Shown here one piece after another: positions 9,173 through 17,977 of a stretch of DNA of 64,000 bases. Source of the DNA: Caryophanales bacterium UBA4682 (lineage in GTDB: Bacteria > Bacillota_I > Bacilli_A > RFN20 > CAG-288); NCBI GenBank assembly GCA_002404995.1, contig DHKY01000006.1, positions 149,543 to 213,542 on the forward strand. The letters run 5' to 3'. Within the stretch, counting starts at the first letter, position 1, and every line of letters begins with the position of its first letter. The notes beneath the pieces are model-generated. The model was not told the DNA's origin. It saw only the letters and a list, made by a program, of their open reading frames with translations, and searched no databases. The translations under genes and the position numbers were made by a program.

Positions 9173-9199
9173 TTTCAAAGCATCTGTTTAAGATATAAT
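9173..9199 (+). promoter_or_regulatory. Promoter for the Sel1-like/thiN operon; leaderless
   Basis: TATAAT at 9194-9199 ends 9 nt before the ATG at 9209, so the transcript should begin within 2-3 nt of the start codon. The -35 region (TTTCAA, 9173-9178) is weak. Confidence 0.55.
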
Positions 9200-9208
9200 A
9201 AATAGGAT

Positions 9209-9769
9209 ATGGAAAAACCATTAAGCCGAGAAGAACTCTTCAACGGATTGCTTGAGAAGGTAAGGAATCCCTTCACAAGCGACGAACAGAAGAACGACAT
9301 CCGACGGATTCTGATTTCCTCCTCTTCCTTCAAGGGAAGGAATCATCTCTTTCTTGTCGAATGCTATCTGAATCCAGACAATTCTTTTTTCTATGTCAGC
9401 AAAAAAGAAGCCATCAAGCAAGCACAGCTTGCCATTGATGAAAAGAACTTCAAAGGACACTATTATCTCCATCTTCTCTATCAGGATACCGATCCAGTGA
9501 AAAGCCGGAATCATCTAAGAAGGGCATGTGTCTACCAAAGGCCGAAAGCCTATGCCAGAAGGGGACATCTGCTCCATGATGGCATCCTCTTCGAGAAAAA
9601 CAGGGAGAAAGCCTATGAGGCATTCTATCAGGCAAGTCTGCTCCATGAACCAAGCGGTTATTTCGGAAGGCTGCTCAGGCAAAGCGAAAAAGGAAATCTC
9701 AAAGGAGAGCTGGAAATTATCGAAAAAGCCAAGGAGGACGGGATTTTTCTTCCCGGATACATTGAATGA
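9209..9769 (+). CDS. Sel1/TPR-like repeat protein
   Basis: 186-residue, probably cytosolic helical protein. Residues about 118-172 show the Sel1-like spacing (AYA-RGHLLHDGIL-E-N-EKAYEAFYQASLLHEPSGYFG); earlier residues 75-110 could form another helical pair. With AGG = Met the repeat consensus small/hydrophobic positions improve. There is no signal peptide. No ribosome binding site is visible, consistent with a leaderless mRNA. It overlaps thiN by 4 nt (ATGA), so it may serve the same operon, but its partner is unknown. Confidence 0.6.
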   Translation: MEKPLSREELFNGLLEKVRNPFTSDEQKNDIRRILISSSSFKGRNHLFLVECYLNPDNSFFYVSKKEAIKQAQLAIDEKNFKGHYYLHLLYQDTDPVKSRNHLRRACVYQRPKAYARRGHLLHDGILFEKNREKAYEAFYQASLLHEPSGYFGRLLRQSEKGNLKGELEIIEKAKEDGIFLPGYIE

Positions 9770-10419
9770 AAAAAGTCATTCTTTTCGGAGCAGGACCAAG
9801 GCATGAGAGGCCGGATCTAAAAGACAGTTTCCTTGTCTGCTGTGATGGCGGATACCATTATCTGAAAGAGATCGGAGTCGAGCCAGACCTTCTTGTCGGC
9901 GATTTTGATACCTTTCCGAAAAAAGAAATCGGAAATCCAAAAAGAATTATTACCCTGAATCCAATCAAAGACGATACCGACTCTTTCCACGCCGTCAATG
10001 TCCTGTTAGCAGAAGGATATACAGACTTCCATCTGTATGGAAGGTACGGAGGAAGAAGGGATCAGACGATTGCGAGCCTGAACCTTGTCTCTTATTTGAA
10101 AGACAAAGGTGCCAGCGCTGTCCTTTATTCCGATGACGGCAAAAGGAAAAGGATCAGGATTGAAAAGGAAGCTGTTCTCCTTTCTCCAATGGATCATGGT
10201 TTCATCTCCGTCTTTAGTTACAATAGAATCAGTACAGGCGTGACAATCCAAAACAGGAAATATACGCTCAGTGAAAAAGTGCTTACTTCTTCGACAAGCC
10301 TTGGCTGCTCCAATGAACTAATTGGAAAAGAAGGCTATATCCATGTCCGGAAAGGACGACTTGTCATCATCATGCCAAAGGAGGAAAAATGGAAAAGAAC
10401 AGAAATAAAATCGATTTAG
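9766..10419 (+). CDS. thiN: Thiamine pyrophosphokinase
   Basis: Converts thiamine plus ATP to thiamine diphosphate. 217 residues. The N-terminal domain carries CDGGYHYL (about 25-32), VGDFDTF (about 44-50) and PIKDDTDSFHAV (about 66-77), all family hallmarks. GGR-x-DQTIASLNL (about 91-104) matches the GGRxDHTLANI substrate motif, where x is AGG and should be Met. Overlaps the previous gene by 4 nt and the following CDF gene by 31 nt. No thiamine riboswitch is visible upstream, suggesting it salvages imported thiamine. Confidence 0.9.
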   Translation: MKKVILFGAGPRHERPDLKDSFLVCCDGGYHYLKEIGVEPDLLVGDFDTFPKKEIGNPKRIITLNPIKDDTDSFHAVNVLLAEGYTDFHLYGRYGGRRDQTIASLNLVSYLKDKGASAVLYSDDGKRKRIRIEKEAVLLSPMDHGFISVFSYNRISTGVTIQNRKYTLSEKVLTSSTSLGCSNELIGKEGYIHVRKGRLVIIMPKEEKWKRTEIKSI

Positions 10420-11357
10420 TCCAAAGCGAAAAAGAACCTGTCAAGGTTGCGACCATAATCGGCATTATTACAGCTCTATTGAACCTTGGACTTGGTGTTT
10501 CGAAAAGGATCATCGGAAAAATCAGGGGATACAATGCCGTCTTCTCAGATGGTATTCATTCGACCGGAGATGTACTGACAACCATCATTGCCGTCATCTC
10601 CGTCTGGGTAGCCGCAAAGAAAAGCAGCCGGACGTATAACTATGGCCACGAAAGATGGGCATCGATTGCTTGTCTTGTTCTCGCCATTATCCTGTTTGTC
10701 ACTGCCGGTGAAATCATCCTCGATTCTTCTCAGTCGTTAGCTGAGATTCTGAAAGAAGGAAACGGGGATCCCTCCAACAATGTCGGTTCTCCCTTCTTCT
10801 ATGCTTCTCTCTCCCTAGCGATTGCCTCCGTTGTCATCAAATTTGTCAGGTTCTTTATTACTAGGTATGGTGCTAAGAAGGCACACTCCAAAGCAAGGGT
10901 TGCCGATGCCTGGCATCAGGTCATCGATGCCCTCAGCTCTGTTGCTGCCATCATCGCATTGACTGGCTTCTATTACAGGAACGGAAAGAACATCTTAGAT
11001 CCGATTCTATCCTATCCGATTGCTATCAGGGTCATCTTCATTGGAATCGAAACCTTCAAGCAGTCCACGCAGGAACTAACCGATCATGCTATCGATCATG
11101 ACAAGAGGAAACAGGTCAAAGACATCTTATCTAAGTACATCGACCGAAACAAAATCAAGGAAGTAAAGTCCCGTATCTTCTCAGAGAAGTTCTATCTCGA
11201 TATTGTCTTATTAGAAGATCCGGAAAAGACACTAAAAGAAGCCGATAATCTCTCTGACAAAAGGAAGGAAGATCTTAGGAAACACTTCGATAATCTGAAA
11301 GACGTAACCATCAGGGTTCTTCCGGATAATTTAGAACATCAGGGGAAGAACTACTAA
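10389..11357 (+). CDS. Cation diffusion facilitator (CDF) family transporter
   Basis: 322-residue membrane antiporter that exports divalent metals such as Zn, Mn or Fe. Six predicted helices lie within residues 20-215. The metal site motif FSDGIHSTGDVLTT (about 52-65) and the second half site HQVIDALSSV (about 176-185) are typical HxxxD pairs. The basic/acidic C-terminal domain (about 230-322) is the cytoplasmic metal-sensing fold. The start overlaps thiN; GGAGGAAA precedes ATG. The metal is not predictable by eye. Confidence 0.88.
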   Translation: MEKNRNKIDLVQSEKEPVKVATIIGIITALLNLGLGVSKRIIGKIRGYNAVFSDGIHSTGDVLTTIIAVISVWVAAKKSSRTYNYGHERWASIACLVLAIILFVTAGEIILDSSQSLAEILKEGNGDPSNNVGSPFFYASLSLAIASVVIKFVRFFITRYGAKKAHSKARVADAWHQVIDALSSVAAIIALTGFYYRNGKNILDPILSYPIAIRVIFIGIETFKQSTQELTDHAIDHDKRKQVKDILSKYIDRNKIKEVKSRIFSEKFYLDIVLLEDPEKTLKEADNLSDKRKEDLRKHFDNLKDVTIRVLPDNLEHQGKNY

Positions 11358-11367
11358 AACACCAAAG

Positions 11368-11393
11368 ACACCTAGGAAAAACTAGGTGTTTTT
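11368..11393 (+). terminator. Intrinsic terminator after the CDF gene
   Basis: Stem ACACCTAG/CTAGGTGT with a 6-nt loop followed by TTTTT; outer ACCAAAG/CTTTGGT pairing extends it to 11361-11400. Confidence 0.85.
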
Positions 11394-11409
11394 CTTTGGT
11401 CTGAAAAAG

Positions 11410-11761
11410 TTATCCACAATCTTTTAAAACAGGCAAAAATAGAAATTTTGCTTGAACCTGTTTTGGACTGATTTTTCCTTCTTTTATAGGTGGACAATCC
11501 ACCATCGCTATTTTTCTATTGTGGATAATTATTCTCTGTTATCCACTGCTTATCCACCGTTTTCAAGGTTATCAACAGGCGGTGGATTGCGGTTTCCAAA
11601 AGCAGTGGAAAATATAAAATATTGCCTATTCTATCGAGATATTTTTTATGTGGATAATTTCACAGAATGTGGATAGTTATCCACTTATCCACCGGGAAAG
11701 TTATCCACCTATAGTTTATCCCCAGGTTATCCACATTAGCCTCTTGGTGGATAGTGGATAA
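11410..11761. other. oriC: oriC part 1: DnaA-box cluster upstream of dnaA
   Basis: Exact TTATCCACA boxes occur at 11410-11418 and 11727-11735 (+) and at 11520-11528 and 11649-11657 (-). One-mismatch boxes are at 11539, 11550, 11668, 11677, 11685, 11701 and 11753, and weaker ones at 11569 and 11746. Several are directly adjacent or overlap by one base. The density and the position directly before dnaA identify the initiator-binding half of the origin. Genes to the left are mostly minus and to the right mostly plus, consistent with bidirectional replication from here. Confidence 0.93.
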
Positions 11762-11892
11762 ATCCATCCTGTTTTCTGCTTGGATTGTACCGGAAAGATA
11801 TGGTAGATAACTTTTATCGTGTCAAAATCTATGCTTAACAAACCGCAGTTTCTTCCCTATAATCATTTATCGTAAAGGAGAACACAGCATCC

Positions 11893-13254
11893 ATGTACGA
11901 AACCCAGAAAGACCATCAGGTCAGTGAACTCTATTCTCAGCTCTTAGAAAAAATCAGACCTAACGTTGATCCCAAGCTCTTCGATGTCATGTTCCCGAAT
12001 GCCGTTGAACTGAAATCCATCTCTGGAAACAAAGCACTCTTTGTCTGCCAGAGTTCCACAAACTGCATCATCTTCAAGAACACAAGGCTTTCCCTTGTCC
12101 AATCCGCATTAAAAGAACTAAGGGAGACCCCGATTGAAGTCGAAGTCATTGACGAAAAGAACTACCTCAGGCGGAGCCATGCTTTAGAGCAGGCCGATGA
12201 GACTTTCTTCAAGAACAGCCGTCTGGAACCTCAATATACTTTTGAGAACTTTATCGTCGGAGATTCCAACCGGGATGCTTATAGGGCCGCTTTATCTGCC
12301 GCCTCGAAGCCTTGCATGGCTAACCCGATTTTCTTCTATTCCCGCTCTGGACTTGGAAAAACGCATCTTCTGCAGGCGATTGGAAACGATTTTCTCTCCA
12401 AGCATCCAGATCGCAAGGTTCTCTACATCACTGCTGATGCCTTTGTTGACGAATACGTCAATTTCGTTCTTGGCAAAGGAAGCAAGAACAGGAAGGACTT
12501 CTTCACGACCGTCGATAGGCTGCTTGTTGATGACATCCAGTCCCTCGCCAACAAAGAGAAGACCCAAGACAGGTTCTTCAACATCTTTAACTTCCTTGTT
12601 TCCCATCAGAGACAGATTGTTCTGACCTCGGACCGGGCACCAAGTGAATTAAAAGGACTTCCGGACCGCTTGGTTTCCCGCTTTTCTTCTGGACTCTCCG
12701 TTTCTATCCGTCCACCGGAAAAGAATACCCTGATTGGAATCCTTCAAAGGAAAATCCGAATCAGCAATAGGACAATCGAAGACTTCGAGCCCGAAGTCCT
12801 TGATTACCTTTCTTCCAATTACTCCAAAAACGTCCGTGAATTGGAGGGTGCCTTCACAAACCTCCTATTCGCTATTGCCATCCATAAGCCGCAAGGAAAA
12901 ATTTCCCTTGATTTCGTCCGTCATGTCTTTGAAAACGACGAAAAAAGAAAGACAAGCAAGGGAAAGATCGATGTCGATCTCATTATCAAGGAAGTCGCTG
13001 ACTACTATTCCAGGACAGAAACCCAGCTGAAGAGCAAGGTCCGTACCTCCCAGATTGCACTTGCCAGACAGATTGCCAGGTACTTAAGCCGGAAAAGGAG
13101 GAATATCTCCTACCAGGAAATCGGAAAAGCCTTTGGAAAAGACCATACGACAGTCAGGAACAATGTCCAGAAAATCCAGAAGAACTATGACAGCGACCAG
13201 GCTCTGAAGCACGCTGTCGATGAGCTGATAAGCAAACTGAAGGCTATCAATTAA
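11893..13254 (+). CDS. dnaA: Chromosomal replication initiator DnaA
   Basis: AAA+ ATPase that binds DnaA boxes and melts the origin. 453 residues, normal length. Domain I spans about 1-85; the Walker A region SGLGKTHLLQAIGN is near 154-167, the Walker B LLVDDIQSL near 215-223, the Arg-rich LVSRFSSG near 259-266, and sensor II NVRELEGAF near 315-323. Domain IV ends with the DnaA signature (QEIGKAFGKDHTT). AGG at 13078 (RQIA-M-YLSR) and 13156 (HTTV-M) fall on Met columns, whereas the DNA-contacting Arg in ALARQ is AGA. AAAGGAG precedes the ATG. Confidence 0.97.
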   Translation: MYETQKDHQVSELYSQLLEKIRPNVDPKLFDVMFPNAVELKSISGNKALFVCQSSTNCIIFKNTRLSLVQSALKELRETPIEVEVIDEKNYLRRSHALEQADETFFKNSRLEPQYTFENFIVGDSNRDAYRAALSAASKPCMANPIFFYSRSGLGKTHLLQAIGNDFLSKHPDRKVLYITADAFVDEYVNFVLGKGSKNRKDFFTTVDRLLVDDIQSLANKEKTQDRFFNIFNFLVSHQRQIVLTSDRAPSELKGLPDRLVSRFSSGLSVSIRPPEKNTLIGILQRKIRISNRTIEDFEPEVLDYLSSNYSKNVRELEGAFTNLLFAIAIHKPQGKISLDFVRHVFENDEKRKTSKGKIDVDLIIKEVADYYSRTETQLKSKVRTSQIALARQIARYLSRKRRNISYQEIGKAFGKDHTTVRNNVQKIQKNYDSDQALKHAVDELISKLKAIN

Positions 13255-13262
13255 TCAAGAGA

Positions 13263-13288
13263 GGACCGCAGGCGCGGTCCTTTTTCTT
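13263..13288 (+). terminator. Intrinsic terminator after dnaA
   Basis: GGACCGC (13263-13269), 4-nt loop, GCGGTCC (13274-13280), then TTTTTC. Confidence 0.9.
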
Positions 13289-13338
13289 TTTAATCTTTTT
13301 TGCAATCTTAAAACTGGTTCTTTCTTGTCCACCGCCGA

Positions 13339-13620
13339 TGTGGATAAAATAGGAAAAAGCACCAGCTTATCCACAACATATTTGTATCTGTGATTTCTAC
13401 TGTTTTTGTCTGTGTTTTTTCCTGTTTTAAGCCAATTTTCTCAAAAATTAAAATATAGTAAAATTCATAAAATAATCAGTTATCCACAAATCCACCGGTC
13501 CTTATTGTTGTCCTTATTTTCCTAATTTAACTATTTGAAGGAAATCCAGAAAAAGAAAAACAGATTTCACGCGTTAAATAGGTCTTTTATAAAACATATA
13601 TTTTCTTTATAATATATATA
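13339..13620. other. oriC: oriC part 2: DnaA boxes and AT-rich unwinding region between dnaA and dnaN
   Basis: Exact DnaA boxes at 13339-13347 (-), 13367-13375 (+) and 13480-13488 (+) flank AT-rich tracts (13440-13479 and 13575-13620) suited to act as the duplex-unwinding element. Together with the upstream cluster this is a bipartite origin like that of Bacillus subtilis. A TATAAT at 13608-13613 may be the dnaN promoter. Confidence 0.82.
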
Positions 13621-13640
13621 TTCAAAGGGAGCCTATACTC

Positions 13641-14801
13641 ATGAAACTTACAATTAAACGAAATGAATTTCTTCGCAGGCTGAGCTTTACTGCCCAGGCT
13701 GTTCCTTCCCGCTCTGCGGAAGCTCAATACAGGAACTATCTGATCGATGTCAAAGAGGATGGAGTTTCCGTCATCGCCAGCGACGGAGACAGGTCCTGCA
13801 AAGCTTCTTCGCCAAGGAAAGACGAAAAAGGAAATGATATCATTTTCAGCCTAGAGCCAGGCCTGATTCAGGTCCAGGCAAAGACCCTTCTTGAAATCAG
13901 GGCCAAACTATCTTCGGACATTGTTACCCTTGTCAGGGTCGACACAAACTTCCTGAATGTCTCCGATGATGTCTCGAACTATAACCTGATCACAAAAGCC
14001 GGAGAAGAATATCCGGATGTTGCTTTATCGGTTCCCGAAGGAAAAATGGGATTCAAAGTCCAGGTGAAGGACAGGAAAAAGCTCTTCGATACCACGGCTT
14101 ATGCTGCAGCTTCGAGAGGACCTAAACCACTCTTCTTCGGTGTCAATGTCCGTGCTCAGGGCGGTAAGCTTTACTTCTTGGCTACGGATTCTTATCGTAG
14201 GGCAAGAAATGCTGTCTCTGTCGAAGACCAGGCTGCTGAATTCAACTTCACCTGCTCGGTCAAGACCCTTAACAGGGTTACCGGACTCAATCCGGAAGAA
14301 AGGGTCACGATTTACCTTGATGATCAGCGTGCCCTCTTTGTCGGAAAGAACTGCAGGGTCTCTACCCGTTTGATTCAAGGCGACTTCCCGACACCGGATC
14401 GCATCATTCCGCCTTCCTTCCCATACCAGGTCACTCTGAAGGCACAGGAATTCCTTGTCGCGGCAGACCGTGTCAAGATTATCATCCTGAATGCCGATGA
14501 CCGGAACAACCGTGTCCGCTTGACTTTAAGCAAAGACTCTGGCGTGACAATCAGTGCAAATTCCACTTCTATGGGCAACGCTTCCGAAACCCTCAAACCT
14601 CTGTCTCTAGTCAGGCCTGAAAACGAGAATGTCTTTGAAGTCGGCTTCAATGTCGACTATGTGACTGCTGCTGTCAAAGCTCTTCAGAGCGATGAAATCA
14701 CGCTGACCTTCTCTTCTCCTAATCGCAGGTTCATGGCCAAGAACAAGGATCCAGAGAATATCCAGATCATCACTCCAATCCGTCTCTCTTCCTACAATTA
14801 A
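13641..14801 (+). CDS. dnaN: DNA polymerase III beta sliding clamp
   Basis: Ring-shaped processivity clamp, a homodimer of three-domain subunits; 386 residues, normal length. The opening MKLTIKRNEFLRRLSFTAQAVPSR is typical, as is FATDSYR-like FLATDSYRRARNAV near residues 181-194 and the C-terminal QIITPIRL (residues about 376-383), the conserved end that forms the clamp-loader/peptide-binding pocket. AAAGGGAG precedes ATG. It lies just after the second origin half. The usual downstream recF and gyrB are absent; an MFS gene follows after 12 nt. Confidence 0.96.
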   Translation: MKLTIKRNEFLRRLSFTAQAVPSRSAEAQYRNYLIDVKEDGVSVIASDGDRSCKASSPRKDEKGNDIIFSLEPGLIQVQAKTLLEIRAKLSSDIVTLVRVDTNFLNVSDDVSNYNLITKAGEEYPDVALSVPEGKMGFKVQVKDRKKLFDTTAYAAASRGPKPLFFGVNVRAQGGKLYFLATDSYRRARNAVSVEDQAAEFNFTCSVKTLNRVTGLNPEERVTIYLDDQRALFVGKNCRVSTRLIQGDFPTPDRIIPPSFPYQVTLKAQEFLVAADRVKIIILNADDRNNRVRLTLSKDSGVTISANSTSMGNASETLKPLSLVRPENENVFEVGFNVDYVTAAVKALQSDEITLTFSSPNRRFMAKNKDPENIQIITPIRLSSYN

Positions 14802-14813
14802 CGAACAACGATT

Positions 14814-16220
14814 ATGAAGCAGAAAGGGATTTCCCTCCGCAGGTGGTTCTTCCTCATTCTTATCGGACTTGTCGGACAACTCGCCTGGTCATTGGAAAAT
14901 AGGTATCTGAATACCTTCATCACCTATATCAACTTCTCTTCTCCGGTCGGAGAACGATTTGATTATTCGAGGTATATTGCTCTTACGACTGCCTTTTCCG
15001 CAATTGTCGCCACATTGACGACGATTTTCAGGGGAACCTTGACGGATAAAATCGGGCACCGGAGAGAATTCATTTCCGGGGGCTATCTTCTTTGGGGCAT
15101 TGCGACGGCATGCTTTGGACTGCTGAATGTCAATTCGGTAAACAGAATAATTCCACTTGCGATGGGCTCTGCTTTGGCCGCGGTCTGGGTCATTATCCTT
15201 GATTGCACAAGGACATTCTTCGGATCGACCGCAAATGATGCTGCCTTCAACTCCTATGTCACAAAGAATATCGGACAGAAGGACAAAGGAAAAGCCGAAG
15301 GCGTACTTTCGGTTCTGCCTTTGATTTCCAGGCTGATTCTGTTTGTTGGCTTTAACGGACTGACTACGGATTCAAAGACAGGTGTCCATGATGCAAGATG
15401 GGACCTTTTCTTCTATTTGATCGGCGGTGTTGTCATTCTTGCCGGCATTGTTTCCTTTTTCCTGATTCCAAAGGAAAAAGAAGATGAGAACAAACATCAA
15501 AACGAAAATTATCTTTCCCTCCTTGTCGAAGGATTCAAACCAAAAACTATCAAAGAAAACAAATCCCTTTATCTTGTTCTTCTCATCTATTTTGTCTTTG
15601 GTACTGCAAACAATGTCTTCTTCCCCTACCTGATGGTCTATCTTGAACATACCTGTAAGATTGCCAACACGGCGGAAAGCGGAATTCTGACTCCTTTTGC
15701 AATCGTCAGGGCAATTGCCCTCTTAGTCGGTTCTCTTCTGACCGTCCTTCTCGGATTTATCTCAGACAAAATAGGAAAGAAAAAGAGGATTCTTCCTGTT
15801 TTTGCTTTGTATGGCATCTCACTTGTCAGGATGGCTTTGATTCCTGAAGTCGGAAACGATGGAAGCACAATCCGTACGGTCTATGCAACCATTTCCGGAT
15901 TATTGATGATTTTCGGATTTGTCGGAATACCGACCATCATCAACGCCTTAGTCCGTGAAAAGATTCCAGAAGGAAAAGAAGGTGTCTTCAGGGGTGTCAG
16001 AAGGCTCTTTGTCGTTGCTTTGCCTAGGTGCATCGGCCCGTTTATCGGTGATGCATTTAATTCCCGTTATGGCGGTAGCTTCGTTGATCCGGTTTTCCCG
16101 GAAGTCAGGAACCAGACGCCATCGAGCTATGGATACTATAGGGGACTTGGCATCCTGGCGTTGAGCATTATTCCGATTTGCTTCTATTTCCGGGAGGAAA
16201 AGAAAACATGCAATGCGTAA
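14814..16220 (+). CDS. MFS transporter, probably sugar/glycoside uptake
   Basis: 468-residue, about 12-helix major facilitator. The first helix carries GQLAWSLENMYLNTF when AGG is read as Met, resembling the IENMYFN motif of glycoside carriers; the TDKIGHR and SDKIGKKKR loops (about 80 and 315) are the classic MFS cytoplasmic motifs. At residues 396-397 the codons AGA-AGG read Arg-Met, matching GVRMLFVV-like family sequence. It starts 12 nt after dnaN and overlaps the GH2 gene by 13 nt, so it probably imports the glycoside that enzyme hydrolyses. Confidence 0.82.
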   Translation: MKQKGISLRRWFFLILIGLVGQLAWSLENRYLNTFITYINFSSPVGERFDYSRYIALTTAFSAIVATLTTIFRGTLTDKIGHRREFISGGYLLWGIATACFGLLNVNSVNRIIPLAMGSALAAVWVIILDCTRTFFGSTANDAAFNSYVTKNIGQKDKGKAEGVLSVLPLISRLILFVGFNGLTTDSKTGVHDARWDLFFYLIGGVVILAGIVSFFLIPKEKEDENKHQNENYLSLLVEGFKPKTIKENKSLYLVLLIYFVFGTANNVFFPYLMVYLEHTCKIANTAESGILTPFAIVRAIALLVGSLLTVLLGFISDKIGKKKRILPVFALYGISLVRMALIPEVGNDGSTIRTVYATISGLLMIFGFVGIPTIINALVREKIPEGKEGVFRGVRRLFVVALPRCIGPFIGDAFNSRYGGSFVDPVFPEVRNQTPSSYGYYRGLGILALSIIPICFYFREEKKTCNA

Positions 16221-17974
16221 AAAACAAAGGCATCAATAACGGATATCTTTTGAAGGACGAAGAATACAAGCCCGATACGGATCATCCGCTTACGGAACAT
16301 CCCAATCCCTCGTTTCAACGGGAGTCTTATGTCTGCCTGAATGGAAAATGGGATTTTACTAGGTCCACAGAAGACTATCTTCCTCTTTCCTATGATGAAC
16401 AGATCAGGGTTCCTTTTGCCGTTGAAACCATAGATTCCTTAGTGAACCAGTTAGTGAATCCGGATGACTACAGGTATTATCACAAAGTCGTTTTTCTTCC
16501 GGAAAACTTCACCAAAGATAAAATCATCCTTCATTTCGAAGGAGTTGATCAGATCTGCTCTGTCTTCCTTAATCATCAGCTTGTTCTGACACATGAAGGC
16601 GGTAGGACTCCTTTTCAGGTCGAAGTCTCTCCATCCTCTTTCCCGCTTGATATTGTCTTGCGGGTTAAGGATAGGACGGACTCTCTTTATTACACAAACG
16701 GAAAGCAGACTCTTAAGCCATCCGGATGGAAATATTCCTCTTCTTCCGGCGTCTATAAGCCAATCTGGAGGGAGAACGTCTCTTCCTTTCATCTGACCGG
16801 CTTCTCTTTTATGGAAGACATCGACCATCATGGGGTGAAAGTCCTTGTCAAAGCCAATGACAAGGGAACAGCCAAAGTCCAGATTCTGAATAGCGAATAC
16901 GAAGTCGAAATCGGGAAAGAGACTTTCCTGTATCTGAACGAAGAACTTCATCTCTGGAGCGATAAAGATCCCTACCTCTATAGCGTGAAGCTCAGCTATC
17001 GAGACGATATTGTCTATTCCTATTTCGGATTGAGAAAAATGGAAATCAAGGATAAGAACGGATACCAGCGTCTTTATCTGAATGGATGTCCTGTTTTCCT
17101 ATCTGGTCTTCTTGATCAAGGATACTATGGTACTTCCAGGCTGACCCCTGCTTCTTATCAGGAATATCTGAATGATATCCTGAAAGCAAAGGAGAGGGGA
17201 TTCAACTGCCTTAGAATCCATAGGAAAACCGAGATTCCATACTTCTACTATCTTGCTGACCGTTACGGAATTCTTTTGATTCAGGACTTCCCCTGCGGAG
17301 GCTACCGCCCGAAGTTCATTCCAACCATTCTTCCCCGCCTTTTCCCATCGTATTCGAAGGAAAAACACATCCATCGGGAAAAGCTAGGACGGAAGGACGA
17401 TGCGTCCTTGGTGGTATTTGAAAACGAAAGGAAGGAATGGATACCTTTCTTCCACAATCATCCCTCTATCATCAGGGAGACGATTTTCAATGAAGGCTGG
17501 GGCGAAGCAAATCCTTCTTATTACTATGATCTAGCGAAGAAGATAGATCCGAAGAGGCTCTTTGACACAGCTTCTGGATGGTATGAGGCAGATCGTTCCG
17601 ATGTTTTTTCCATCCATACTTACACAATACCGAACAGGAAACGGAAGAACACGTTCCATCGTCTCTTCATCCTAAGCGAAATCGGCGGAATCGGACTGAA
17701 AGAAGAAGGCTTCCCTTATCCGAAGAGGTTCGGACATTCCAATGCCAAGAATCGGGAGGATCTGAAGAACAAGAGGACGAAGCTTTATCACAAAGATGTT
17801 CTTCCTCAAATCAAGGAACAAGGATTAAATGGTGTCATCTACACGGAACTGAGTGACTGTGAGACGGAAGCAAACGGCTTACTGGACTATAATCGGACAC
17901 ATCAGAAAATCGATAGTGAGACAAGGACGAAGCTGAATAAGGAACTCTATGACGAGTTTGCATCAAGGGAGTAG
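16208..17974 (+). CDS. Glycoside hydrolase family 2 (beta-galactosidase/glucuronidase-like)
   Basis: 588-residue intracellular retaining glycosidase; no signal peptide. The N-terminal jelly-roll (about 35-180, with LNGKWDF) and an Ig-like sandwich (about 185-265) precede a TIM barrel. The acid/base is Glu429 in IFNEGWG and the nucleophile Glu491 in LSEIGG. The ATG at 16208 is chosen over 16178 because GGGAGG lies 8 nt before it. Just ahead of the acid/base the AGG fits the VMW-type Met. It is coupled to the MFS carrier, suggesting uptake followed by cleavage. The exact sugar is not predictable. Confidence 0.85.
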   Translation: MQCVKNKGINNGYLLKDEEYKPDTDHPLTEHPNPSFQRESYVCLNGKWDFTRSTEDYLPLSYDEQIRVPFAVETIDSLVNQLVNPDDYRYYHKVVFLPENFTKDKIILHFEGVDQICSVFLNHQLVLTHEGGRTPFQVEVSPSSFPLDIVLRVKDRTDSLYYTNGKQTLKPSGWKYSSSSGVYKPIWRENVSSFHLTGFSFMEDIDHHGVKVLVKANDKGTAKVQILNSEYEVEIGKETFLYLNEELHLWSDKDPYLYSVKLSYRDDIVYSYFGLRKMEIKDKNGYQRLYLNGCPVFLSGLLDQGYYGTSRLTPASYQEYLNDILKAKERGFNCLRIHRKTEIPYFYYLADRYGILLIQDFPCGGYRPKFIPTILPRLFPSYSKEKHIHREKLGRKDDASLVVFENERKEWIPFFHNHPSIIRETIFNEGWGEANPSYYYDLAKKIDPKRLFDTASGWYEADRSDVFSIHTYTIPNRKRKNTFHRLFILSEIGGIGLKEEGFPYPKRFGHSNAKNREDLKNKRTKLYHKDVLPQIKEQGLNGVIYTELSDCETEANGLLDYNRTHQKIDSETRTKLNKELYDEFASRE

Positions 17975-17977
17975 GAT

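Noticed and set aside
9650..9770. Thiamine (TPP) riboswitch before thiN
   Set aside because: thiN lies inside an operon with a 4-nt overlap and no leader; no TPP core motif seen.
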